Assembly: GCA_023388175.1 (NCBI GenBank)
Contig: JAEWGT010000005.1
Span: 186,001 to 250,000, forward strand
Source of the DNA: Pseudomonadota bacterium
Lineage (GTDB): Bacteria; Pseudomonadota; Alphaproteobacteria; Rhizobiales; Devosiaceae
DNA length: 64,000 nt
Direction: 5' to 3'
Shown: piece by piece, positions 33,769-41,494 of the stretch
Layout: every line of letters starts with the position of its first letter
Position numbering within the stretch: the first letter of the stretch is position 1
The notes under the pieces: model-generated
What the model was told of the DNA's origin: nothing
The model's database searches: none
Seen by the model: only the letters and a program-made list of their open reading frames with translations
Made by a program: the position numbers and the translations under genes

Positions 33769-35031
33769 ATGAGCGAACGGACGGAAACCGACCGCGCCAT
33801 TGCCGCCGTCTGGCGCGTCGAACAGGCGCGGGTCATTGCCGGCCTGACCCGCATGGTGCGCGATATCTCGCTGGCCGAGGAACTGGCCCAGGATGCCCTG
33901 ATGGCTGCGCTCAGGACCTGGCCGGAAAACGGCGTGCCGCGCAATCCCGGCGCCTGGCTGATGCAGGCGGGCAAGCGCAAGGCCATCGACTATTTCCGGC
34001 ACCGCAAGATGGCATCGGGCAAACTGGAGGAAATGGGCCGGATCATGGAGGACGCGGTGCCTGACACCGAAACCGCCCTGCATGAACAGTTGGACGATGA
34101 AGTCGGCGACGACCTGTTGCGCCTGATCTTCACCTCCTGCCATCCCATTTTGCCGCCCGAAAGCCGGGTTGCGCTCACCCTGCGGCTGATCGGTGGCCTT
34201 TCGACAGAGGAAATCGCACGGGCCTTCCTCGCCAATGACGCCACGATCGGCCAGCGCATCGTGCGCGCCAAACGCACCATTGCCGATGCCGGCCTGCCCT
34301 TTGAAGTGCCGGCCAGCGCCGAGCGGGCGGAACGGCTGGCCTCGGTGCTGGGCGTGCTGTATCTCATTTTCAACGAGGGCTATTCGGCGACGGCGGGCGA
34401 GGACTGGATGCGCCCGCAACTCTGCGAAGAAGCGCTGCGCCTTGGCCGCATTCTGGCCGGACTGATGCCGGAGGAACCGGAGGTCCATGGGCTTTTGGCA
34501 TTGATGGAACTGCAGCATTCGCGCGTAAGGGCCCGCACCAATGAAGACGGTGCGCCGATCCTGCTGCCGGACCAGAACCGCGCGCTCTGGGATCAATTGC
34601 TGATCCGGCGCGGTCTTGATGGCCTTGCCCGCGCCCAGGCCATGGGCGGCATTGCCGGGCCCTATGCGCTACAGGCCGCCATTGCCGCCTGCCATGCCCG
34701 CGCCCGCACATCCGACGAGACCGATTGGAGCCAGATCGCCGCTCTCTATGGCCTGCTCAATCAGGTCGCGCCGTCCCCGGTCGTCGAGCTGAACCGTGCC
34801 GTCGCCATATCCATGGCCGAGGGTCCCGCCGCCGCCCTGCCGCTGCTGGATACGTTGGCCGCCCTGCCGATCATGCAGAACTATCACCTTCTCCATGGCG
34901 TGCGCGGCGACATCCTGCGCAAGCTGGGCCGCCACACCGAAGCCAATCTTGCCTTCAGGAAAGCGGCAGACCTGACCCGAAACGAGAGGGAGAAGGCGTT
35001 TCTATTGGGGCGCCTGGAGCAAGAGGCTTAG
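33769..35031 (+). CDS. Large ECF-type sigma factor with helical C-terminal domain
   Basis: This 420-residue protein starts with sigma region 2 (E-E-L-A-Q-D-A-L-M-A-A-L) and region 4 (L-R-L-I-G-G-L-S-T-E-E-I-A-R-A-F). About 230 helical residues of the DUF6596/TPR-like type follow (N-E-G-Y-S-A-T-A-G-E-D-W). This is the ECF42-like group, in which the extension replaces an anti-sigma factor. These genes usually sit beside a YCII/DGPF gene; none is visible here. Its stop overlaps the stop of the convergent response regulator by two bases. Confidence 0.88.
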   Translation: MSERTETDRAIAAVWRVEQARVIAGLTRMVRDISLAEELAQDALMAALRTWPENGVPRNPGAWLMQAGKRKAIDYFRHRKMASGKLEEMGRIMEDAVPDTETALHEQLDDEVGDDLLRLIFTSCHPILPPESRVALTLRLIGGLSTEEIARAFLANDATIGQRIVRAKRTIADAGLPFEVPASAERAERLASVLGVLYLIFNEGYSATAGEDWMRPQLCEEALRLGRILAGLMPEEPEVHGLLALMELQHSRVRARTNEDGAPILLPDQNRALWDQLLIRRGLDGLARAQAMGGIAGPYALQAAIAACHARARTSDETDWSQIAALYGLLNQVAPSPVVELNRAVAISMAEGPAAALPLLDTLAALPIMQNYHLLHGVRGDILRKLGRHTEANLAFRKAADLTRNEREKAFLLGRLEQEA

Positions 35032-35399
35032 GCCGCCGCGATATCCGGCAGGTCGAATTTTGATTCAAGGATCACGCGGTCGAACGGCTTCATCATGTAA
35101 TCATCCGCCCCGGCCTTCAGCGCCAACGCGATGGCGCCGATATCGTTCTCGACCGTGCAATAGATGACGCGAGGCTTCTCGCCCCCGACATAGGCGCGCA
35201 GCAATTTCAGAAATTCCAGCCCGCTCATGATCGGCATGTTCCAGTCGAGCAGGATCGCATCCGGCATTTGCTGCCGGCATTTGTCGATCGCCTCCTGACC
35301 GTCCTCGGCCTCGTCCACACTGTAGTCGATATCTTCCAGAATCCGTCGCGCCACTTTGCGCACGACACTGGAATCATCGACAATCAGGCAGGTGCGCAT
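35028..35399 (-). CDS. Single-domain response regulator
   Basis: This 123-residue CheY-like protein has D-D at 8-9, acceptor Asp in L-L-D-W-N-M-P-I-M-S-G, Thr in Y-C-T-V and Lys in M-K-P-F. There is no output domain. It follows chpT by 78 bases in the same direction, so it may receive phosphate from the same phosphorelay or act as a sink. A chemotaxis CheY role cannot be excluded, but no che genes are near. Confidence 0.87.
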   Translation of the reverse strand: MRTCLIVDDSSVVRKVARRILEDIDYSVDEAEDGQEAIDKCRQQMPDAILLDWNMPIMSGLEFLKLLRAYVGGEKPRVIYCTVENDIGAIALALKAGADDYMMKPFDRVILESKFDLPDIAAA

Positions 35400-35477
35400 G
35401 AATCATGCCCCCGAAAGAGGTGGAACGCTCTGCCGACTATGCCCATCAATGATTGGTGAATGGTTAGCGAAACCGCC

Positions 35478-36158
35478 TTATTCGGCGGCTTCGACCTTGG
35501 CCTGCGGCGTTGCAGTAAAGAAGAATATCTCGTTTTCGAGACCGATATTGAGGTCCATGTCGGTCATGCGCGCCAACAGGCCGGTGTAAAAGGGCTGGAT
35601 GCCCCGCGCATCCACCGACCCCTCTTCGGGACTGCCCGAAAGCAGACCTGCCGAGCCCGACGGCACAAGCGTCTTCTGGCGCTTTTCCGGATCGCTTTTG
35701 GAGGTGAACTCGAATTTCTCCTCGCCCGCCGGACCCGTGATCGACGCCTTGACCACGCCGCCGCGCGGCACAGAACCTGCCGCGATCAGCAGCATGTTCA
35801 TGAACAGCTTTGCCTTGTGCTTGGGCAACAGGATCAGCGGTACATTCCATTCGAGATCGGCCTTCTCGACCTCGAACAGGATCTGGGCGACCCGCTCGCA
35901 TTCGCGCGTGTCGATATCGGTGCCCGCGGTCGAGGACGCACCGTAGGCAAGCCGGGCAAATTCCAGCTTGGCGCGGCTCTGCTTGGCGGCGCTGGCAATG
36001 AGGTCGCGCGCGCCTTCCGCCATCTCGCCCTGCGCCGGATCGGCCAGCACTTCGAGCCCGTTACCGATCGCCCCGATGGGATTGATCAGATCGTGGCACA
36101 CCCTTGAGCACAGCATGGCGGCCAGATCGGTTGCCTTGAGCTCGATGATATCGGCCAT
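35478..36158 (-). CDS. chpT: Histidine phosphotransferase ChpT
   Basis: ChpT passes phosphate from the sensor kinase CckA to CtrA and CpdR. The 226-residue protein has the dimerisation helix with the phospho-histidine H22 (C-S-R-V-C-H-D-L-I-N-P-I-G-A-I). The C-terminal part is a degenerate kinase-like fold (P-K-H-K-A-K-L-F-M-N-M-L-L) without an ATP site. The clustering with ctrA and sciP supports the call. CckA and CpdR themselves are not in this window. Confidence 0.92.
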   Translation of the reverse strand: MADIIELKATDLAAMLCSRVCHDLINPIGAIGNGLEVLADPAQGEMAEGARDLIASAAKQSRAKLEFARLAYGASSTAGTDIDTRECERVAQILFEVEKADLEWNVPLILLPKHKAKLFMNMLLIAAGSVPRGGVVKASITGPAGEEKFEFTSKSDPEKRQKTLVPSGSAGLLSGSPEEGSVDARGIQPFYTGLLARMTDMDLNIGLENEIFFFTATPQAKVEAAE

Positions 36159-36234
36159 GGGTGTTTTCTCCGTGCAAAGCCGGCGGGCGGCTAGAATCAG
36201 TTAGAGGGACATTAAAGCGGCTTTATCCGGCGCA

Positions 36235-36735
36235 CTACCGGGTCGACAGGCTTTTGGACAGAACCTGCCAATGCTCGATGCCCCGAAGCGCGGCGGCATC
36301 GGGAGCCAGCAGGAACGCTTCGCGATTTGACGCCGAATAGAACAGAAACAGGCGCTGCTTGTATATTGTATAGATGGCCGGATCGGCGTCCGACACGAAA
36401 CCGCGCGCCATGCTCATGGCGCCATGGCCACCATATTGTGGTGCGTAAATTTCGGGATTGCGCCGAAACACGTCCCGGTTTGCCTCGCTGGCAAACAGAA
36501 AGGGCGCCCCCATCCATTCCAGTTCCAGTTCCTGCCGCCCCAGCAGTGGCGCAGGCTCGGTAAAATAGGAGACCGGGTCCATGCCGCCAATGGCCAGGCC
36601 CGTCAGCGGATCGGACAGGATATAGGTCGTGACCGACTGTGCCGCAGCATCGCGGACCATGGCCGGAAAGAGCCCGAAAAGCGGCAAAACAAGGGCGATC
36701 ATGGTTAAGATTTGTTTAGAGATTTGCTTCATCAT
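36235..36735 (-). CDS. Exported YHS-domain-like protein
   Basis: This 166-residue protein has a signal peptide (L-T-M-I-A-L-V-L-P-L-F-G-L, cleavage after A-A-A-Q). A YHS-type core follows: I-G-G-M-D-P-V-S-Y-F-T-E-P, W-M-G-A-P-F-L-F-A-S and R-R-N-P-E-I-Y-A-P-Q-Y-G-G. Such proteins may bind metals or heme, but the ligands here are not clear. It is divergent from eipA. Confidence 0.72.
   Translation of the reverse strand: MMKQISKQILTMIALVLPLFGLFPAMVRDAAAQSVTTYILSDPLTGLAIGGMDPVSYFTEPAPLLGRQELELEWMGAPFLFASEANRDVFRRNPEIYAPQYGGHGAMSMARGFVSDADPAIYTIYKQRLFLFYSASNREAFLLAPDAAALRGIEHWQVLSKSLSTR
36705..36719 (+). promoter_or_regulatory. CtrA-like box upstream of eipA
   Basis: TTAA-GATTTGT-TTAG matches TTAA-N7-TTAA except for the last base. 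It lies about 110 bases before eipA, inside the first codons of the divergent YHS gene. In Brucella, eipA belongs to the CtrA regulon, which makes the site plausible. Confidence 0.4.
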
Positions 36736-36778
36736 CTGTCCAAATGATCGGCATTCCGGCGCCCCAATTCTGGCGCAT

Positions 36779-36794
36779 AAGACCTTAAGGTCTT
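36779..36794. promoter_or_regulatory. 16-base perfect palindrome between YHS and eipA genes
   Basis: AAGACCTTAAGGTCTT is its own reverse complement. It lies 34 bases before the eipA start and 44 bases before the YHS start. A dimeric regulator could bind here; it is too short and lacks a T run for a good terminator. Confidence 0.45.
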
Positions 36795-36827
36795 CGTAAA
36801 TTTGCCGCTCGCAGTGGAGACCGACCC

Positions 36828-37397
36828 ATGTTCAAACGCCTGGCCCTCTTTGCAGCGCTTCTTGCCGCCCTCATGCTGCCGGCGACCCCCAGCATGGCGC
36901 AGGGTTCGCTCGGCGACACCTTTTCGGGCGACGAACTGGTTGAAAGCGGCCGCGAATTCTTCGGTTCTGCCGCGCAGGGCCTCGCCTCGGTGGTTGAGCG
37001 GGCCGTTGGCCAGTTCGGTCTGCCCAATGGCTATATTCTGGGCGAGGAAGCCGGCGGAGCGCTGATCGTCGGCGCCAAGTATGGCGAAGGCACGCTCTAT
37101 ACCCGCAATGCCGGCCAGTTCTCCATTTACTGGCAGGGCCCGTCCATCGGTTTCGACATCGGCGGCGATGGCTCAAAGGTCATGATGCTGGTCTATAATC
37201 TCAACACCATCCAGGACATTCTGGGCCGCTATCCGGGCGTTGACGGTTCCGCCTATGTCGTCGGCGGCGTCGGCATGACCGTCACCAAGCGCGGTGATGT
37301 CGTCGTGGTGCCGATCCGCTCCGGCGTCGGGGCGCGGCTGGGCATCAATGTTGGCTATCTCAACTTCACCAGCGAGCCGACCTGGAACCCGTTCTGA
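36828..37397 (+). CDS. eipA: Envelope integrity protein EipA (DUF1134)
   Basis: This 189-residue periplasmic protein has a signal peptide (A-A-L-L-A-A-L-M-L-P, cleavage after S-M-A-Q). The DUF1134 beta-barrel core contains L-I-V-G-A-K-Y-G-E-G-T-L-Y and G-P-S-I-G-F-D-I-G-G-D. In Brucella, EipA is needed for a sound cell envelope and for virulence and is CtrA-controlled. The gene stands alone with a short AT-rich leader. Confidence 0.9.
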   Translation: MFKRLALFAALLAALMLPATPSMAQGSLGDTFSGDELVESGREFFGSAAQGLASVVERAVGQFGLPNGYILGEEAGGALIVGAKYGEGTLYTRNAGQFSIYWQGPSIGFDIGGDGSKVMMLVYNLNTIQDILGRYPGVDGSAYVVGGVGMTVTKRGDVVVVPIRSGVGARLGINVGYLNFTSEPTWNPF

Positions 37398-37578
37398 TCC
37401 CGATCTCGGATCACTTCTTGAACAGGCCGGGGTGCATCGCCCCGGCTTGGTCGTGACGGCTGGCCCCAAACCCGTTAGGGTTAACCTCCGGCAAAGATGG
37501 TCCGCTGCTGGCTTTGCTGGCAGATAGGGTTGTGAACGGCTGATACGTGGCGCCACTTTGCCACCGGAGAGATGTTCG

Positions 37579-38748
37579 ATGCTGATCGAGAACATCATGT
37601 ATTTTGCGCTGGGCCTGCTGGTCGCGGGTCTGGCGGCGCTCGTCCTCATGCCCGCCGTGTGGCAGCGTGCAGTACGGCTGACCAAGCGCCGTATCGAAGC
37701 CGCGACCCCCATCACCATGGCCGAGTTCCGCGCAGACAAGGATCAGCTCCGGGCCGAATTCGCGCTCTCCACCCGCCGGCTGGAGATGAATGTGGAAACG
37801 CTGCGCAAGCGGCTGGCCGAGCAATTGGGTGACGTCAACCAGAAGCGCAGCGATCTCGGCGCACTCAAGGCCGAACGCGACAAGCATCTTCTCATCGTAA
37901 GCGAACTGGAAACCCGCGAGGCCGACTTGCGCGCCCGCGTGCTGGAACTGGAAAAGGAAGGCGCAGACCTCGCCCAGCGTCTGCGCATGCGCGACCGGGA
38001 GCTGGAAACCCGCACCGACGAGATTGCGACCTTGCGCACCTCGCTGCGTGGTGGCCTGACGCCGTCCAACTCTGTTGACGGGCTGGAGCTTTCAGGCGAC
38101 GCCGCAGAAGATATCGACCGGCTCACCACCGCGCTGGCCATAGAGAGAAAACGCGCCGCCTTCCTCGAAGACCAGGCCCGCAGCCTGATTTCGCGCCTCG
38201 AAACCTCTGATCGCCGCAGCGGCGAGGCCAGCGCGGCCATCGCACAGATGCGCGACGCCCTGGCCGGGCGGGAAGCGGAGAAGGAAGCCAGTGCTGAAGA
38301 GCTGGTGATCGCCGAGGCCCGCATTGCCAGCGCAGAAAACCGGCTCAATGCCCTGCTGGCCGAGACCACCGAGACCGTGGCGCGCAGCGAAGGCCGTGCC
38401 GAGCAATTGCTGGCCGACAAGCTCTCCATGGAAGACGAGCTTGAAAAACTCCGCGCCAAGGTGAGCAATGTCGAGGCCTCGATCATGGCCGATTGGGAAA
38501 CCGAACGCTTCGAAGAGGCCCATCTCCGCGAAAAGCTCAACGACATTGCCGCCAGTGTCAGCCGGCTGGTCTATGCCGTTGAAAACGACACCCCCGCCAG
38601 CACTTTCCCCGAGGAAAGCCTGTTCGACCGCGTGCAGCGCTTTGCCGACGATGGCGAGGGAGAAGACCTGCTGCCCACGCCCGGCGAAAGCCAGCGCGGC
38701 TCGGTAACGGACCGTCTGGCCGCCTTGCGGGAAATCCAGGGACGATAA
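37579..38748 (+). CDS. Membrane-anchored coiled-coil protein, unknown
   Basis: This 389-residue protein has one N-terminal membrane helix (residues 5-25, Y-F-A-L-G-L-L-V-A-G-L-A-A-L-V). About 300 residues of charged heptad-like coiled coil follow (from L-R-A-E-F-A-L to E-L-E-K-L-R-A-K-V), then a flexible acidic tail. It resembles conserved rhizobial proteins without known function; a role as envelope or division scaffold is only a guess. ATG 37579 follows GGAGA. Confidence 0.7.
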   Translation: MLIENIMYFALGLLVAGLAALVLMPAVWQRAVRLTKRRIEAATPITMAEFRADKDQLRAEFALSTRRLEMNVETLRKRLAEQLGDVNQKRSDLGALKAERDKHLLIVSELETREADLRARVLELEKEGADLAQRLRMRDRELETRTDEIATLRTSLRGGLTPSNSVDGLELSGDAAEDIDRLTTALAIERKRAAFLEDQARSLISRLETSDRRSGEASAAIAQMRDALAGREAEKEASAEELVIAEARIASAENRLNALLAETTETVARSEGRAEQLLADKLSMEDELEKLRAKVSNVEASIMADWETERFEEAHLREKLNDIAASVSRLVYAVENDTPASTFPEESLFDRVQRFADDGEGEDLLPTPGESQRGSVTDRLAALREIQGR

Positions 38749-38780
38749 GGCGTCTCGACGCGTCCAAGCGGAACGTGACG

Positions 38781-39128
38781 TTACTCCGCCTCTATCCGCG
38801 TGCTACGCACCAGTTCGCCAGTGCCCGCATCGAACACCGACAGCATAATCGCGTCACCGGCGCGATAGGTCACCTGAATGGTGCCGTCATTGCTGAGCGC
38901 GGAAATCACTTCGGATCCTGCCGGGATGCTCACCGCCTCTGCAACGGCAGGCGGCGGACTGTCGCGCGTCATGCGATAGACAAGTGCAAAGCCAACCGCC
39001 ATAAAGCCGAGCAACATTATGCCCATCGAAAACGCGAATGACCGGCGGGCTTTTCCCAATGCAGCCTTGGCTTCCGGCGTCCATTCAGGGGCTTCGGCCT
39101 GTGGCTGGTTCTGATCAGGATTACTCAT
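38781..39128 (-). CDS. Unknown single-pass membrane protein
   Basis: This 115-residue protein starts M-S-N-P-D-Q-N-Q. It has one membrane helix at about residues 35-56 (F-S-M-G-I-M-L-L-G-F-M-A-V-G) and a small C-terminal domain (Y-R-A-G-D-A-I-M-L-S-V-F-D). Similar small proteins are kept in rhizobia, but the function is unknown. Its start codon at 39126-39128 overlaps that of the divergent pseudouridine synthase, sharing the bases CATG. A longer frame to 39392 is only the shadow of that gene. Confidence 0.72.
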   Translation of the reverse strand: MSNPDQNQPQAEAPEWTPEAKAALGKARRSFAFSMGIMLLGFMAVGFALVYRMTRDSPPPAVAEAVSIPAGSEVISALSNDGTIQVTYRAGDAIMLSVFDAGTGELVRSTRIEAE

Positions 39129-40155
39129 GGCGGACGATACCGATTTCGAGTTTGAGGGCGAACCCGTTGAGATTGTAGTCGACGAGAGCCTCGCCGGCGG
39201 CAGGATCGACGCAGTATTGGCCAGGGCGCACGATGCGCTCAGCCGTAACCGGATCAAGGACCTGATCCTTGGCGGCGCCGTCAGCGTCGACGGCAGGCCA
39301 ATTGGCGAACCCAAATACCGGGTCAAGGCCGGAGAGACAATCACCCTTGTCGCCCCTCCCCCGGAAGACGCAGACCCACAGCCGGAAAACATCCCACTCG
39401 ATATTCTTTACGAAGACGCCCACCTCATCGTCATCAACAAGCCGGTCGGCATGGTGGTCCATCCCGCGCCAGGCTCGCCATCGGGCACACTGGTCAATGC
39501 CCTGATCTATCACTGCGGCGACAGCCTCAAGGGCATTGGCGGCGTCAAGCGTCCGGGCATCGTTCATCGCCTCGACAAGGACACGTCCGGCGTCATGGTC
39601 GCGGCCAAAACCGAAAAAGCGCACAAGCACCTCTCCGAGCAATTTGCCGATCACGGCCGCACCGGCCCGCTGCATCGGGCCTATATCGCTTACGCCTGGG
39701 GCGCGACCCAATCGGGCATGGGCACAGTCGATGCCCCCCTCGGCCGCGACCCCGGCAACCGCCTGAAACAGGCCGTGCTGAAATCCGGCCGCGAGGCGAT
39801 AACCCATTATGCGGTGGAAGCCCGCTTCGGCGGCGAGGGTTGGGATATCACCCGCATCCAGTGCCAGCTCGAAACCGGCCGCACCCATCAGATTCGCGTC
39901 CATATGGCCCATATCGGCCATCCGCTGGTCTCCGACCTGCTCTATGCACCGGGCTTCGCCACCAAGGTCAACAAGCTGCCCGAGGAACTGGCCGAAATCG
40001 TCCGCAACCTTGGTCGGCAGGCTCTCCACGCCGCAGAACTCGGTTTCGAGCATCCTGCGACGGGCGAGGAAATGTTGTTCGAAGCCGATCTGCCGGACGA
40101 TCTTCAGGAACTGGAGGATGCGCTGGAGACTTACGACAAGGCAGCGGCGCGCTGA
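39127..40155 (+). CDS. rluD: RluA-family pseudouridine synthase (RluD-like)
   Basis: This 342-residue enzyme turns uridines of 23S rRNA into pseudouridine. It has an N-terminal S4 RNA-binding domain (S-R-N-R-I-K-D-L-I-L-G-G-A-V). The catalytic motif is H-R-L-D-K-D-T-S-G with the active Asp, and G-R-T-H-Q-I-R-V-H-M follows. Gene length fits RluD rather than the shorter RluA or RluC forms, but the exact target is not certain. An AGGA site lies inside the divergent gene. Confidence 0.87.
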   Translation: MADDTDFEFEGEPVEIVVDESLAGGRIDAVLARAHDALSRNRIKDLILGGAVSVDGRPIGEPKYRVKAGETITLVAPPPEDADPQPENIPLDILYEDAHLIVINKPVGMVVHPAPGSPSGTLVNALIYHCGDSLKGIGGVKRPGIVHRLDKDTSGVMVAAKTEKAHKHLSEQFADHGRTGPLHRAYIAYAWGATQSGMGTVDAPLGRDPGNRLKQAVLKSGREAITHYAVEARFGGEGWDITRIQCQLETGRTHQIRVHMAHIGHPLVSDLLYAPGFATKVNKLPEELAEIVRNLGRQALHAAELGFEHPATGEEMLFEADLPDDLQELEDALETYDKAAAR

Positions 40156-40394
40156 GCTGTGGTCGCTCTTCACACCAACGTGTTTGAACCCGCCATGCTT
40201 TTATCGTATTATAACGATGAAACATGTCCAGCCATGGCCCAATCTATCCAATTTGTAACGTTTCTTGGGTTCTGGCCTCTTAAATTCGACACAGACCAAC
40301 CTATATAATCCTTACATCTGTCGATGTGCCTCATGGGCAATGACAGATGTTCTGCCCGCGGCCTGCGGGGGAGACACGAAAAGGGGGTGCATTC

Positions 40395-41261
40395 ATGGCC
40401 CAGTCCAATTTGCCGGTCCTCTCATCCGATGGGGGCCTCAGCCGTTATCTTCAGGAAATCCGCAAGTTCCCCATGCTGGAACCGGATGAAGAATACATGC
40501 TGGCCAAGCGCTACAAGGAACATGCCGATCCCGGCGCGGCCCAGAAGCTGATTACCAGCCATCTGCGCCTGGTCGCCAAGATCGCCATGGGCTATCGCGG
40601 CTATGGACTCCCCATTTCCGAGGTCATCTCTGAAGGCAATGTGGGCCTCATGCACGCGGTCAAGCGCTTTGAACCCGAAAAGGGCTTCCGTCTGGCCACC
40701 TATGCCATGTGGTGGATCCGCGCTGCTATTCAGGAATATGTCCTGCGCTCCTGGAGCCTGGTCAAGATCGGCACCACCGCGGCCCAGAAGCGTCTGTTCT
40801 TCAACCTGCGCAAGGTCAAGGGCCAGATCGCCGCTCTCGATGACGGTTCGCTCCATCCCGACCAGATCAAGCAGATTGCCACCACGCTTCGGGTCTCCGA
40901 AGAGGACGTCGTGTCGATGAATTCGCGCCTCTCCGGCGACGCCTCGCTCAATTCGCCCATGCGGGCGGATGAGGGATCGTCGGAATGGCAGGACTGGCTG
41001 GTCGATGACACGCCCGACCAGGAAACCAGCCTGGGCGAGAGCGAGGAATTTTCCGAGCGCATGACCATGCTGAACAGTGCCATGGACGTGCTCAACGAGC
41101 GTGAACGCGCCATCTTCCAGGCCCGTCGCCTGCAGGATAATCCATCCACGCTCGAAGAGCTGGCCCAGCAATATGACGTCAGCCGCGAGCGTATCCGGCA
41201 GATCGAGGTCCGTGCCTTTGAAAAGGTCCAGGACGCCGTGCGGCAGGCCGCAGGAGCCTGA
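40395..41261 (+). CDS. rpoH: RNA polymerase heat-shock sigma factor RpoH
   Basis: RpoH (sigma-32) directs heat-shock genes. The 288-residue protein has region 2 (L-V-A-K-I-A-M-G-Y-R-G-Y-G-L-P and Y-A-M-W-W-I-R-A-A-I-Q-E-Y). It carries the RpoH box Q-K-R-L-F-F-N-L-R-K-V-K and region 4 (V-S-R-E-R-I-R-Q-I-E). ATG 40395 is chosen over 40347, which would add 16 residues of poor match. The 239-base leader contains TATAAT near 40303-40308. ftsH, whose product destroys RpoH in E. coli, is the next gene. Confidence 0.95.
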   Translation: MAQSNLPVLSSDGGLSRYLQEIRKFPMLEPDEEYMLAKRYKEHADPGAAQKLITSHLRLVAKIAMGYRGYGLPISEVISEGNVGLMHAVKRFEPEKGFRLATYAMWWIRAAIQEYVLRSWSLVKIGTTAAQKRLFFNLRKVKGQIAALDDGSLHPDQIKQIATTLRVSEEDVVSMNSRLSGDASLNSPMRADEGSSEWQDWLVDDTPDQETSLGESEEFSERMTMLNSAMDVLNERERAIFQARRLQDNPSTLEELAQQYDVSRERIRQIEVRAFEKVQDAVRQAAGA

Positions 41262-41304
41262 ACTGGGGCGAAAGCCCCTAAACCCATGGCCTGACACTAT
41301 TCAG

Positions 41305-41335
41305 CGCCCCGGTCATTGGCCGGGGCGTTTGTTTT
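41305..41335 (+). terminator. Terminator after rpoH
   Basis: CGCCCCGG and CCGGGGCG form the stem around a short loop, followed by TTTGTTTT. Confidence 0.88.
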
Positions 41336-41494
41336 GACAGCAGCGCGGTAAGGATATTAACCGCATCGCGACATTATGACTGGACGGTAACGTCCGAAGA
41401 GTCGAGGACTTGCCCTTGTAACGCCCTATTGTGGGCCCTACATTCGCCCCTAATAAACGGCGCTTCTCTCGCCGGCCTCTCCGGGACAGGATTG

